64,000 nt of DNA from Erythrobacter sp. SD-21 (GCF_000181515.1 NZ_ABCG01000004.1:24001-88000); one strand, 5' to 3'. Shown: positions 1-9,060, counted from the first letter of the stretch. Translations and numbers: made by a program. Notes: a model not told the origin generated them from the letters alone.

Positions 1-363
1 GAAACGGGTCGGATCAGAGGTCTTTTCGAAACGACCGATATTCACACCGGGCACGCGCTGCAGCGTTTCCGCGACAGAACGGTCGGGCAAGGCGCCGATG
101 TCTTCTGCGGTGATCACGTCGACGACCGTGTCGGCGCGTTCCTTGATGCTTTGCGCAGTTTTCAACGACTCTGCAAAGCCGGTAACGATAATGACGTTCT
201 CGTCATCAAGCTCTTCCGGAGTGCCGCCAGCAGATTCTTCGGTGATGTCGCCATCGGTATCCTGCGCGAGCGCAGGATGCGCGGCGACAAGTGCCAGGCC
301 CGATGCGGTGGTGAGTGCGGCGGTACGCGAAAATGCGGCGACGCCAGTCGTTTTGCGAAACAT
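1..363 (-). CDS. TonB-dependent receptor, N-terminal part (runs off the window)
   Basis: The start ATG is at 363 on the minus strand and 121 codons are visible with no stop before the window edge. The protein begins with a signal peptide of about 34 residues ending in an AQ-D cleavage region. An acidic stretch follows, then a TonB-box-like VIIVTGF around residue 58. The start of a plug domain comes next (VDVITAEDIGALPDRSVAETL, then QRVPGVNI), typical of sphingomonad and Caulobacter outer-membrane receptors. It is divergent from a tryptophan-halogenase family gene, a common pairing in carbohydrate-uptake loci of Caulobacter, Xanthomonas and sphingomonads. The substrate cannot be read from this fragment. 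Confidence 0.9.
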   Translation of the reverse strand, partial: MFRKTTGVAAFSRTAALTTASGLALVAAHPALAQDTDGDITEESAGGTPEELDDENVIIVTGFAESLKTAQSIKERADTVVDVITAEDIGALPDRSVAETLQRVPGVNIGRFEKTSDPTRF

Positions 364-430
364 GTATCCTCCCTGGTCCCAAGCGATTCTTCAGGACGAA
401 TCCTGTGATCAATTTGTCATATATCGCTAC

Positions 431-468
431 TTGTTAGCGTTCACAACAATCAATATGAACGTTCACAA
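431..468. promoter_or_regulatory. Tandem LacI-like operator half-sites between divergent genes
   Basis: The 9-mer CGTTCACAA occurs twice (438-446 and 460-468), 22 bp or two helical turns apart. Each copy sits in an imperfect palindrome: TTGTTAGCGTTCACAA at 431-446, and a second containing the perfect palindrome TGAACGTTCA at 456-465. A central CG with A/T-rich arms resembles LacI/GalR-family operators. The position, between a TonB receptor and a halogenase-family gene, suits sugar-responsive control. No regulator gene is in view. Confidence 0.4.
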
Positions 469-517
469 GCACCGTGGCGGACTGGCAACAGTGCCGCTTT
501 GATGGCAAGGGATGCGC

Positions 518-2029
518 ATGGCTATCGAACATATCGTAATCGTCGGCGGCGGGACTGCAGGATGGATGGCGGCCGCCGCGCTGTCGCGTATCCGCGACGG
601 GCGCGACCTCAAGATCACGCTGGTCGAATCCGAACAGATCGGCACGGTCGGCGTCGGCGAGGCGACGATTCCACCCTTCGTCGAATTCCAGAACGCGCTC
701 GATATCGACGAGCGCGAGATGATGGCCGCGGTGCAGGGCACCTTCAAGCTGGGCATCCAGTTCGCCAATTGGGGCCAGGTCGGGGAAAGCTATATCCATC
801 CCTTCGGTGACTATGGCTACGAGCTGGGCGGCGTGCATTTCCACCAGGTCTGGCACGCCATGCGCGAACGCGGCGACAAGCGCCCGCTGCAGGTCTTCAA
901 CCTCGAGACCATGGCGGCCCATTTCGGCAAGTTCATGCGCTCGCAGGATTATGGCCGCGACGATCTGCCGCCGATGAACTACGCCTATCATATAGATGCG
1001 ACCGCCTATGCCCGCTTCCTGCGCGCTTATGCCGAAAAGCGCGGCGTGGTGCGGCGCGAAGGGCTGGTGAAGAACGTCGCCCTGCATCCCGAGACCGGCT
1101 TCGTCACAGGCATCACGCTCGACGATGGGGAAGAGATCGAAGGCGATTTCTTCGTCGATTGCTCGGGCTTCCGTGGACTGCTGATCGAACAGGCGCTGGA
1201 AACCGGTTATGAGGAATGGACCAGGTTCCTTCCCTGCGACCGCGCCGTGGCGCTGCCATGCAACCGCGACGACGGTTCTCCGCCGCCGCCTTTCACCAAG
1301 GCGACCGCGCACAAGGCCGGCTGGCAGTGGCAGGTTCCCTTGCAGACCCGCAACGGCAACGGCCATGTCTATTGCAGCGAATTCATGGAAGCCGACGAGG
1401 CGCATGACATCCTCGTCCAGAACCTCGCCGGCAAGCCGACCGCCGATCCCAATCACCTGCGGTTCGTGACGGGGCGCCGCAAGAAGTTCTGGAACAAGAA
1501 CGTCGTCGCGCTTGGCCTTGCTTCGGGCTTCATGGAACCGCTGGAATCGACCTCGATCCACCTCATCAACACCGGCGTGAACAAGCTCATCGCCACGCTC
1601 TCGCTCGACGGGGTGACCGAAGCGCAGGCGAGCACGTACAACCGCCTCACCGACAAGGAATACGAGCGCATCCGCGACTTCCTCGTGCTGCACTACAAGG
1701 TGACACGGCGCGACGATTCCGAATTTTGGAATTACGTCCGCACGATGGACGTGCCCGATACGCTCAGCGAGAAAATCGAGATTTTCAAGGCGAACGGCCA
1801 GGTCTTCCGCGAGGAGGACGAGCTATTTACGACCACCAGCTGGGCTGCGGTCATGCTGGGGCAGGGCATCACGATGGACGGCACCAGCCCGATGGCCGCC
1901 GGGGTGATCGATGGTGTGGCGAAAGAGGTCGACGAGATGGAACGCTCGATCAAGTGGCTTGTCCAGCAGATGCCGGGCCATGACCAGTACCTCCAGCGCT
2001 ATTGTCCGACCGGTGTGAAAGCCGCCTGA
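518..2029 (+). CDS. Tryptophan 7-halogenase family flavoprotein
   Basis: About 503 residues, the usual length of flavin-dependent tryptophan halogenases. The N-terminus carries the FAD-binding GGGTAGW motif (residues 10-16). A lysine at about residue 77 (GTFKLGI) fits the catalytic lysine. WQWQVP matches the WxWxIP signature, and PLESTSIH contains the expected glutamate. I chose ATG 518 because AAGGG at 507-511 gives 6 nt spacing; the in-frame ATG at 512 would touch the ribosome binding site. In Sphingomonadales such genes usually sit beside TonB receptors, and a halogenating activity is not proven for most of them. The flavin reductase 41 nt downstream could supply reduced FAD. Confidence 0.85.
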   Translation: MAIEHIVIVGGGTAGWMAAAALSRIRDGRDLKITLVESEQIGTVGVGEATIPPFVEFQNALDIDEREMMAAVQGTFKLGIQFANWGQVGESYIHPFGDYGYELGGVHFHQVWHAMRERGDKRPLQVFNLETMAAHFGKFMRSQDYGRDDLPPMNYAYHIDATAYARFLRAYAEKRGVVRREGLVKNVALHPETGFVTGITLDDGEEIEGDFFVDCSGFRGLLIEQALETGYEEWTRFLPCDRAVALPCNRDDGSPPPPFTKATAHKAGWQWQVPLQTRNGNGHVYCSEFMEADEAHDILVQNLAGKPTADPNHLRFVTGRRKKFWNKNVVALGLASGFMEPLESTSIHLINTGVNKLIATLSLDGVTEAQASTYNRLTDKEYERIRDFLVLHYKVTRRDDSEFWNYVRTMDVPDTLSEKIEIFKANGQVFREEDELFTTTSWAAVMLGQGITMDGTSPMAAGVIDGVAKEVDEMERSIKWLVQQMPGHDQYLQRYCPTGVKAA

Positions 2030-2070
2030 CGCTTGCTCTCGCACAAAGCTGGCTCTAGCGCAGCCTTCGC

Positions 2071-2661
2071 ATGTTCGATCCCATCGCCTTTCGCAGCGCG
2101 CTCGGCAGCTTTGCCACCGGCGTGACCATCGTTACCGCGCGCGATGCCTCCGGCGCGCCCGTGGGGCTGACGGCGAACAGCTTCAACTCGGTCAGCCTTG
2201 ACCCGCCGATGGTGCTGTGGAGCCTTTCGCTTCATTCGGGCAGCCTGCCGGTGTTCCGCGATGCGCAGAACTGGGCGGTCCATGTGCTGGCGGCCGACCA
2301 GCAGGCGATGTCCGACCGCTTCGCCACCCCCGCTATCGACAAGTTCGAAGGCCTCTCGCTCGGCGATGGTCCCGAAGGCGCGCCGCTGATCGAAGGCTGC
2401 GCGGCGCGTTTCGGCTGCCGGGCGCGGTTCGAATATGAGGGCGGCGATCACGCGATCTTCCTCGGCGAAGTGGTCGATTTCGACCGGCGCGAGGCCGAGC
2501 CCCTGATCTACCACGGCGGGCAATACGGCCGCATCATGCGCGCACCCACCGGCGCGGACCTGGAACGCGAGGGGCTGGCCGAGGATACCGCCGCCGGCCT
2601 TTCCCTTACGGATCGCGGCCGCGACTTGCTGCGCGCGCTGGAGCGGGTCGCGAAGCGCTAG
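2071..2661 (+). CDS. Flavin reductase-like, FMN-binding split-barrel protein
   Basis: A 196-residue protein of the DIM6/NTAB flavin reductase family. It starts FDPIAFRSALGSFATGVTIVTA, the typical first helix and strand, and continues with the VGLTANSFNSVSLDPPMVL flavin-binding stretch. The last roughly 40 residues (from about 155) form a short extension beyond the flavin reductase domain. The family uses NAD(P)H to reduce free FMN or FAD for a partner monooxygenase or halogenase. It follows the halogenase-family gene by 41 nt on the same strand, so a two-component pairing is plausible but inferred. No strong ribosome binding site is visible before this ATG. Confidence 0.8.
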   Translation: MFDPIAFRSALGSFATGVTIVTARDASGAPVGLTANSFNSVSLDPPMVLWSLSLHSGSLPVFRDAQNWAVHVLAADQQAMSDRFATPAIDKFEGLSLGDGPEGAPLIEGCAARFGCRARFEYEGGDHAIFLGEVVDFDRREAEPLIYHGGQYGRIMRAPTGADLEREGLAEDTAAGLSLTDRGRDLLRALERVAKR

Positions 2662-2719
2662 ACTTGAGCACCTCCCGCCGATACCGGTTGCAAAACGCAA
2701 CACGAAGGGAGAACGCCCC

Positions 2720-3697
2720 ATGAAGACCGCCATCACCGAAATGTTCGGTATCGAGCATCCGATCATCCAGGGCGGCATGCATTATGTCGGCTTTGCGGAA
2801 ATGGCGGCGGCGGTCTCCAACGCAGGCGGGCTCGGCATCATCACCGGCCTCACACAGGGGACGCCCGAAAAGCTCGCCAACGAGATCGCGCGCTGCAAGG
2901 ACATGACCGACAAGCCCTTCGGCGTGAACCTGACCTTCCTGCCGACGGTCAACGCGCCCGATTATCCGGGCCTCGTGCGAACCATCATCGAAGGCGGGGT
3001 GAAGATCGTCGAGACGGCTGGCAACAACCCGGCGCAGGTCCTGCCTTTCTTCAAGGACGCGGGCGTCAAGGTGATCCACAAATGCACCAGCGTGCGCCAC
3101 AGCCTAAAGGCTCAGTCGATCGGCTGCGATGCGGTGAGCGTCGACGGCTTCGAATGCGGCGGCCATCCGGGCGAGGACGATATCCCGAACATGATTTTGC
3201 TCCCGCGCGCGGCGGACGAGCTGGAAATGCCCTTCGTCGCCAGCGGCGGGATGGCCGATGGACGCAGCCTTGTCGCCGCGCTCGCCATGGGGGCGGACGG
3301 GATGAACATGGGCACGCGCTTCATCGCCACCAAGGAAGCACCGGTGCATGAAAACGTGAAGGCGGCGATCGTCGCGGCGAGTGAACTCGACACCCGCCTC
3401 GTCATGCGCCCGCTGCGCAACACCGAGCGTGTGATGACCAACGACGCGGTCGAGGAACTGCTCAAGATCGAGCAGGAGAAGGGTGCTCACCTCAAGTTTG
3501 AGGACATCATCGAACAGGTCGCAGGCGTCTATCCGCGCATCATGACCGAAGGCGATATGGACGCAGGCGCATGGTCCTGCGGCATGGTGGCAGGCCTCAT
3601 CAACGACATCCCGACCTGCCAGGAACTCATCGACAACATCATGGCCGAGGCCGACGCGATCATCACCCAGCGCCTCGCGGGCTTCCAGGCAGCATGA
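2720..3697 (+). CDS. Nitronate monooxygenase family (FMN TIM-barrel) protein
   Basis: 325 residues with the family start MFGIEHPIIQGGM, the phosphate-binding VASGGMADGRSLVAALAMGADG segment (split here by eye at about residue 170-195) and the HPGEDD region. These flavoproteins oxidise nitronates or reduce enone-type substrates using FMN; the real substrate cannot be assigned by reading. An AAGGGAG ribosome binding site precedes the ATG. The stop overlaps the start of the next dehydrogenase (ATGA), so the two are translationally coupled. Confidence 0.85.
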   Translation: MKTAITEMFGIEHPIIQGGMHYVGFAEMAAAVSNAGGLGIITGLTQGTPEKLANEIARCKDMTDKPFGVNLTFLPTVNAPDYPGLVRTIIEGGVKIVETAGNNPAQVLPFFKDAGVKVIHKCTSVRHSLKAQSIGCDAVSVDGFECGGHPGEDDIPNMILLPRAADELEMPFVASGGMADGRSLVAALAMGADGMNMGTRFIATKEAPVHENVKAAIVAASELDTRLVMRPLRNTERVMTNDAVEELLKIEQEKGAHLKFEDIIEQVAGVYPRIMTEGDMDAGAWSCGMVAGLINDIPTCQELIDNIMAEADAIITQRLAGFQAA

Positions 3698-4425
3698 GCG
3701 ACCCGCTCGACTATTCCGGCAAGACCGTCCTCGTCGTCGGAGGCACCAGCGGCATCGGCAACGGCATCGCGCAGGGCTTCCGCGAGCGCGGCGCGACGGT
3801 CCATGTGACCGGCACGCACGCTTCGGCGGAAGACTATCCCGACAGCGAGATGGAGGGCCTCGCCTTCCATTCGCTCGATGTCGCGGATCGCGAAGCCGTG
3901 GATACGTTCGGCTGGCCTGACAGGCTCGATGTCGTGGTGCTGTGCCAGGGCATTGCGCGCTATGGCCGCGAGGAATTCACCCGCGAGGGATGGGATGCGG
4001 TGATGGCGGTGAACCTCGACAGCCTGCTCGATTGCGCCAACGCGGTTCGGCGGAAACTGGCCGACACGGGCGGATCGCTGCTGATCGTAAGCTCCATCGG
4101 CGGCTATCGCGGCCTCGTCGGCAACCCGGCCTATGGCGCGAGCAAGGCAGGCGCGATCAGCATGGTGAAATCGCTGGGCGTGGCCTTTGCGGGCGACGGC
4201 ATCTGCGTGAACGGCATCGCGCCGGGCTATGTCCACACCAAGATAAACGACGCCTTCCTCAAGGACGAGAAGACCCAGAAGCACATCATCTCCGAAACGC
4301 CGCGAGGGCGGCTGGGCCTGCCCGAGGACATGGCGGGCGTTGCGCTCTTCCTCGCCTCGCCCTTGGCGGATTACGTGGTCGGCCAGACGATCAGCGTCGA
4401 TGGCGGGATGAGCGTGGGCGGCTGA
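3694..4425 (+). CDS. Short-chain dehydrogenase/reductase (SDR)
   Basis: A 243-residue classical SDR. The start at 3694 overlaps the upstream stop by 4 nt. Near the N-terminus is the nucleotide-binding GGTSGIG motif. The catalytic serine lies in VSSIGG and the Tyr-Lys pair in YGASKAG. The C-terminus has the usual VDGGMSVGG ending. The upstream extension in the same frame lies inside the previous gene and is not expected to be translated. Substrate unknown; the run of flavin, SDR and aldo-keto enzymes suggests a small catabolic operon. Confidence 0.85.
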   Translation: MSDPLDYSGKTVLVVGGTSGIGNGIAQGFRERGATVHVTGTHASAEDYPDSEMEGLAFHSLDVADREAVDTFGWPDRLDVVVLCQGIARYGREEFTREGWDAVMAVNLDSLLDCANAVRRKLADTGGSLLIVSSIGGYRGLVGNPAYGASKAGAISMVKSLGVAFAGDGICVNGIAPGYVHTKINDAFLKDEKTQKHIISETPRGRLGLPEDMAGVALFLASPLADYVVGQTISVDGGMSVGG

Positions 4426-4431
4426 GCGGGA

Positions 4432-5454
4432 ATGGAATACACCAATCTCGGACCCAGCGGCCTCAAGGTCTCGCGCCTGTGCCTTGGCTGCATGAGCTAT
4501 GGCGACACGACCAAGGGCTGGCACGGCGACTGGGTGCTGGGCGAAGAAGAAAGCCGACCCTTCTTTCGGGAGGCGGTGGAAGCGGGGATCAACTTCTTCG
4601 ACACCGCCAACATGTATTCAAAGGGCGCGTCGGAAGAACTGGTGGGCAAGCTGCTGCCCGAGTTCACCCATCGCGACGAAATCGTGGTGGCCACCAAGGC
4701 CTTCCTGCCCTGGCGCAACACGCCCAACGCGGGCGGGCTTTCGCGCAAGAGTCTGTTCCAAGCCGTCGACGACAGCCTTCGCCGGCTGGGCATGGATTAT
4801 GTCGACCTGTTCCAGATCCACCGCTGGGACGAAACCACGCCGATCGAAGAGACGATGGAAGCGCTGCACGACATCGTGAAGGCGGGCAAGGCGCGTTATA
4901 TCGGCGCGTCCTCGATGCAGGCGTGGCAATTCGCCAAGGCGCAGGAAGTCGCCCGCCGCCGTGGGTGGACGACGTTCATCTCGATGCAGAACCACGTGAA
5001 CCTGCTCTACCGCGAGGAAGAGCGCGAAATGATCCCGCTGTGCGAGGACCAAGGCGTGAGCCTCATCCCATGGTCGCCGCTGGCGCGCGGACGGCTGGCG
5101 CGGGGCTGGGACGAAAGCACCGTGCGAAGCGAGACGGACGGCTTCGGCAAGATGCTCTACACGCAGAATATCGAGGCCGACCGCGCCGTGATCGAGGCGG
5201 TGGGCTCGATTGCCGAGGAACGCGGCGTATCGCGCGCGAGTGTGGCGCTCGGCTGGCATTTCGCCAAGGGCATCACCGCCCCCATTGTCGGGGCCACCAA
5301 GCCGGGTCACATCGGCGCCGCGGTCGATGCCATCACGCTCGATCTGACTGAAGTAGAGGTCGAGCGGCTGGAGAAACCCTATCTGCCGAAAATGCCGGTC
5401 GGCGTTGCCTCGACCGCGCCTTCCTTCGGGCCCGTCACCCTGCGCGAAAGCTGA
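4432..5454 (+). CDS. Aldo/keto reductase
   Basis: 340 residues. The catalytic tetrad of aldo/keto reductases is visible: Asp in NFFDTANMYS together with its Tyr, Lys in VVATKAF and His in FQIHRW. It begins with the Tas/YakC-like MEYTNLGPSGLKVSRLCLGC. The gene starts 6 nt after the SDR stop and is the last gene of the set. The family reduces aldehydes or ketones with NADPH; the specific substrate is not readable. Confidence 0.88.
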   Translation: MEYTNLGPSGLKVSRLCLGCMSYGDTTKGWHGDWVLGEEESRPFFREAVEAGINFFDTANMYSKGASEELVGKLLPEFTHRDEIVVATKAFLPWRNTPNAGGLSRKSLFQAVDDSLRRLGMDYVDLFQIHRWDETTPIEETMEALHDIVKAGKARYIGASSMQAWQFAKAQEVARRRGWTTFISMQNHVNLLYREEEREMIPLCEDQGVSLIPWSPLARGRLARGWDESTVRSETDGFGKMLYTQNIEADRAVIEAVGSIAEERGVSRASVALGWHFAKGITAPIVGATKPGHIGAAVDAITLDLTEVEVERLEKPYLPKMPVGVASTAPSFGPVTLRES

Positions 5455-5485
5455 AGTTTACGACTGTTACAGCCATGCGCGCCAA

Positions 5486-5502
5486 GGTCACAAACCGGTC
5501 AC
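5486..5502 (+). promoter_or_regulatory. 11-bp direct repeat GGTCAC (PhoB/OmpR-type box) upstream of the regulator
   Basis: GGTCAC occurs at 5486-5491 and again at 5497-5502, exactly 11 bp apart, 49 nt before the GTG start of the response regulator. An 11-bp direct repeat is the classical layout for PhoB/OmpR-family winged-helix proteins. Similar GTCAC or GTCAT pairs lie near 10.8 and 11.45 kb. Autoregulation is an inference. Confidence 0.45.
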
Positions 5503-5550
5503 ATCCATGCGCCATCGCTGGCCCACCATCAGGGGGCAAGGGACGCGTTC

Positions 5551-6225
5551 GTGGCCGTCATCTATATACTCATGACCGACCCGCAGGTCGAACGATACGA
5601 CAATTTCGACAATGGCGAGACGACCTATGTTTTCGACCGTCTCGCGTCGGGCGGGCCGCGGCGTTTGCTCGAAGGCCCGGTATGCGTTTTCGTCGACTGG
5701 GTGCTGGAAGATCTATCCGGTCTCGAAATGTGCCGTCGCCTGCGCGCCGATAGTCGGACGGGCGATGCCCACATCACCATGGTGCTGGAAAGCTGCGATG
5801 CCGAGAACAAGCGCCGGGCGCTGGCGGCGGGCGCCGACGATTATGTGCTCGGCCCGATCGACCGCACCAGCGTGCTCGACCGGGTGCTGGCCCTCGGCAG
5901 CGGAAGGGTAGCGCAGGCCAGCACGCGCCCATTCCGTCTGGGCGACCTCGAAATCGACATGCCTGCCTTGCAGGCGCGCTGGAAGGACCAGCCCATTCCC
6001 CTGCGCCCTAACGAGTTCCGCCTGCTCCGCTTCTTCGCCGAGAACGCCGACCGTGTCCTCGGCCGCAGCGAACTCATCGACGGGCTGGGTAAGCAGGACC
6101 CGCCCATCGACGAGCGAACGGTCGATGTCTGGATCGGCCGGTTGCGGCGGGCGCTGCGGCAGGTCGGGGTGGGCGATCCCATCCGCACGGTCCGCTCGCT
6201 CGGCTATGTTTACGACAGCCACTGA
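5551..6225 (+). CDS. Orphan OmpR/PhoB-family response regulator with degenerate receiver
   Basis: 224 residues, GTG start, purine-rich GGGGGCAAGGGA upstream. Residues 1-115 are receiver-like with a candidate phosphoacceptor D49 in VFVDWVLEDLSG. The usual N-terminal acidic pair is reduced to a single TD, and the conserved KP lysine is replaced by glycine (LGPID, about residue 101). Residues 125-224 form a clear winged-helix DNA-binding domain (LRPNEFRLLRFF, RTVDVWIGRLRRAL, TVRSLGYVY). No histidine kinase is adjacent. The receiver may not work by normal phosphorylation. It converges on the TonB receptor gene and could control that cluster. Confidence 0.85.
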   Translation: MAVIYILMTDPQVERYDNFDNGETTYVFDRLASGGPRRLLEGPVCVFVDWVLEDLSGLEMCRRLRADSRTGDAHITMVLESCDAENKRRALAAGADDYVLGPIDRTSVLDRVLALGSGRVAQASTRPFRLGDLEIDMPALQARWKDQPIPLRPNEFRLLRFFAENADRVLGRSELIDGLGKQDPPIDERTVDVWIGRLRRALRQVGVGDPIRTVRSLGYVYDSH

Positions 6226-6252
6226 CACGGTCCCACCGCACCTCTGAACATG

Positions 6253-6280
6253 AAAAAAGGGCCGCTCCGAAGAGCGGTCC
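6253..6280 (-). terminator. Rho-independent terminator of the TonB receptor gene
   Basis: On the minus strand a 9-bp GC-rich stem (GGACCGCTC / GAGCGGCCC, one G-T pair) with a TTCG loop is followed by six T residues. It lies about 27 nt after the receptor stop codon. Confidence 0.8.
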
Positions 6281-6306
6281 TTTCGAGTCTATCCGAGGAG
6301 GATACC

Positions 6307-9060
6307 TCAGAATTTGATCGATGCGCCGAGGCTGAAGCTGCGCCCGACTTCGTAACTGTTGATCTCGATCCGGTCGGTCCCGTTGGTCTGGAATTCCTCG
6401 TGATCCTGCCCGGTGAGGTTGCGGGCCTCGAACTTCATCTCGACTTCGGAACCGGCGAGCTCGAAGCCCTGGCGCACCACGAAGTCGAGGCTGATGCCCG
6501 GTTCTTCGATGATGTCGGGCAGCGGGCCTGCGCCGCGGCTGGTGACGCGTTCGCTGGCGTATTTGAACAGCAGCGTGAACTGGCTCAGGCGGTCGAGATC
6601 CTCGAGGCCTAGCTGGAGGTTCACGAGGTGGTCCGACTGGCCGGTCAGCGACACGCCGTCGTCGAAGAAGTTGGCGGCCGGCTGATCGGCGAAGGGGAAG
6701 ACCCGCGCGGTGTCGTCGGCCCCGACTTTGATCTCGGACTGGGTGTAGGTGTAGTTCGCGATTGCGACGAGCTGCTGGCTCTCGAACCAGCCGCCAAGAT
6801 CGAACAGGTCGAAATTGTACTGGAATTCCGCTTCTGCCCCGTAGAGTTCGGCCTGCGGCGCGTTGGCGAAGCCGCTGATGATTTCGTTGTCGGAGAAGCT
6901 GGTGAAGACTTCGATCGGGTTTTCGATGTCCTTGTAGAACCCGGCCACGCTCGCCCGGCTGCCGCCGCCGAAGTAATATTCGGCACGGGCCTCGTAATTC
7001 GTCAGCTGGCTGTCGACGAGACGCGGGTTGCCGTTGAACTGGCGGTTGGTTTCCGGATCGAAATAGGTCTGGAAGATCAGCTCGCGGAACTGCGGGCGGG
7101 CAATGGTCCTCGAGGCGCTGGCGCGCAGCTGGAAACTGTCGGTGACTTCCCAGGTCAGCGTGCCGCCCGGAAGCCAGTAATCGTTTTCCAGCAGGGTTGC
7201 GCTGCTCGAGCCGAGCGGCTCGGCGAAGACCTCGATGGCGTCGACCGACTGGACGGCGGTTTCGTAGCGGACGCCGACATCGAGCGAGAGACGGTCGATC
7301 GGGCGCAGGTTCACCTTGCCGTAGCCGGCGTGGATTTCCAGCGCCGCTGCGAAGGCCGGGTCGGCTTGCGTCGTCTCGAAGATGTTGAGCTCGTACGGGC
7401 CGATGCCGCCGGCGGCCTGCGCGTCGCGGTCGAAGGCAAGGTCGATCAAGGCATCGCCGAGAAGGTTGTCGGGGCGAAACACGCCGAGGCCTTCGGGGAA
7501 GCCGGAGGACGCGCGGATGTCGAACTCGCGCCGCGTGGAGGTGCGGTCGGTATCCGTATAGGCATAGCCTATCGTCGCGCTCAGCCAGTCGGTAAAGACA
7601 TAGCCGACGTCGATCCCGCCATACCAGAGATCTTCGGTCAGGTCGCTGAAGGCCACCGTGGCGCGGCCACGCTGGTTGTCGAGCAGGTTGAGATAGAGCT
7701 CGCCGAACGGATCGTTGGGGCTGTTGACCGGGCGCGAATAGGCGAAGGTCCATTCGAAAGGCGCTTCACGCTGCGTCTGGGCATAGCCGCCGCGCAGATC
7801 GACCGAGAGATCGCCGAACTCGAGTTCGCCCACGAACTGGCTGTTGAACAGCTGGCGCTCGAACCACGAGGTGTCCTGGATGAGGTCTTGGTCGTCGTTC
7901 TGGAAGTCGATACCTTCTTCGATCGACGCGCGCTTCAGCGTGTCGTGGATGTAGAAGTTGGTAAAGCGGAACTTGTGCTCCGCAATCTCGAAGCCGAAGC
8001 CCAGCAGGCCGTTGACAAGCACGCGGTTGTCGGTGGCGAATTCGCGGAAATCGCTGTCGAGTTCCAGCTCGGCGTTGGAAGCCGTCTGCTTGGTGATCAG
8101 GCGGTTGCGCCACTTGTTGCTGATCGAGCCGGTAGCGATGATGCCGAGCATTCCGTCGGCACCCACATCGAAGGAGGTACCGGCCGTGATGCCTGCGCTG
8201 AAATTCGCCGGCAGGTCGCCGATCTTCTGGACCAGATAGAGATTGGGGTCATTGATGTCCTTCAGGATCGCCCTTGTGTCGACACCCTCGTCGTTGATGC
8301 GTGCACCGCTGTCGAAGAAGCCCTGGAACGCGCCGTAATTCTCGACATTGCGGCGGCCCTGGTCGAAGCCGGTCCAGTCCCAGTCGCCGCCGAAATAGCT
8401 GTAACCGGGGCCGAAGGTGGTTTCGCTGTCGCCCGAAAGCGAACCGCTGACGGTCACGAAACTCTCAGTGGGGATGGCGCGGGTGGTCAGGTTGACGACA
8501 CCGCCGCCGAACTCACCCGGGAAGTTGGGCGAATAGGTCTTCTGCACGAGGCTGGAGGCGACCACGCTGGTCGGGAAGATGTCGAGCGGGACCACGCGGC
8601 TGAGCGGTTGCGGCGAGGGCAGCGGAAGGCCGTTGAGCAGCGCCAGCGAATAGCGATCGCCAAGACCGCGGACATAGACGAGGCCACCCTGCTGCGAGAG
8701 GCCCGTGGTGCGCCCCAGCGCGCCGGCAATGTCGCCTTCGCCGGTACGCGCGATGGTCGCGGTGTCGAGCACGGTGACGACCTGCGGGGAGGCGCGCGTC
8801 ACGTCGCGGTTGCGGCGACCGGTGACGACGATGGTGCCGCCGGGAACGGAAATGTCGGGTTCGGCCTGTTCTTCCTCGGCGATATCGCCGGGGACGGTGT
8901 CGTTCGCGTCCTCGACATCCTGCGTCAGTTCCTCGTCGGGAACTTCCTCTTCGGTCGGCGGCGGGCCTTCGGCACCCGTGCTCTGCGCGGTCGCGGCAAC
9001 GGGGAAGGTCAGGGCGGTGGAGAGCAGGAGCAGGGCGGTGAGCTGCTTGCCGGATGACAT
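6307..9060 (-). CDS. TonB-dependent outer-membrane receptor
   Basis: 917 residues from ATG 9060, chosen because GAGGGG precedes it and a signal peptide follows at once (MSSGKQLTALLLLSTALTF...). An acidic linker comes next, then the TonB-box-like GTIVVTGRR. The plug (LGRTTGLSQQGGLVYVRGLG) and a long beta-barrel end in the terminal phenylalanine of outer-membrane proteins (GASIKF). It follows the beta-helix lipoprotein gene at 9157 on the same strand, separated by a 96-nt spacer with a hairpin. The two are probably one surface uptake unit. The substrate is unknown. Confidence 0.9.
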   Translation of the reverse strand: MSSGKQLTALLLLSTALTFPVAATAQSTGAEGPPPTEEEVPDEELTQDVEDANDTVPGDIAEEEQAEPDISVPGGTIVVTGRRNRDVTRASPQVVTVLDTATIARTGEGDIAGALGRTTGLSQQGGLVYVRGLGDRYSLALLNGLPLPSPQPLSRVVPLDIFPTSVVASSLVQKTYSPNFPGEFGGGVVNLTTRAIPTESFVTVSGSLSGDSETTFGPGYSYFGGDWDWTGFDQGRRNVENYGAFQGFFDSGARINDEGVDTRAILKDINDPNLYLVQKIGDLPANFSAGITAGTSFDVGADGMLGIIATGSISNKWRNRLITKQTASNAELELDSDFREFATDNRVLVNGLLGFGFEIAEHKFRFTNFYIHDTLKRASIEEGIDFQNDDQDLIQDTSWFERQLFNSQFVGELEFGDLSVDLRGGYAQTQREAPFEWTFAYSRPVNSPNDPFGELYLNLLDNQRGRATVAFSDLTEDLWYGGIDVGYVFTDWLSATIGYAYTDTDRTSTRREFDIRASSGFPEGLGVFRPDNLLGDALIDLAFDRDAQAAGGIGPYELNIFETTQADPAFAAALEIHAGYGKVNLRPIDRLSLDVGVRYETAVQSVDAIEVFAEPLGSSSATLLENDYWLPGGTLTWEVTDSFQLRASASRTIARPQFRELIFQTYFDPETNRQFNGNPRLVDSQLTNYEARAEYYFGGGSRASVAGFYKDIENPIEVFTSFSDNEIISGFANAPQAELYGAEAEFQYNFDLFDLGGWFESQQLVAIANYTYTQSEIKVGADDTARVFPFADQPAANFFDDGVSLTGQSDHLVNLQLGLEDLDRLSQFTLLFKYASERVTSRGAGPLPDIIEEPGISLDFVVRQGFELAGSEVEMKFEARNLTGQDHEEFQTNGTDRIEINSYEVGRSFSLGASIKF

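Noticed and set aside
6628-9057. 809-codon open frame on the plus strand opposite the TonB receptor
   Set aside because: It is antisense to a clear receptor, has no family motif, and arises from the high GC third-position bias of the real gene.
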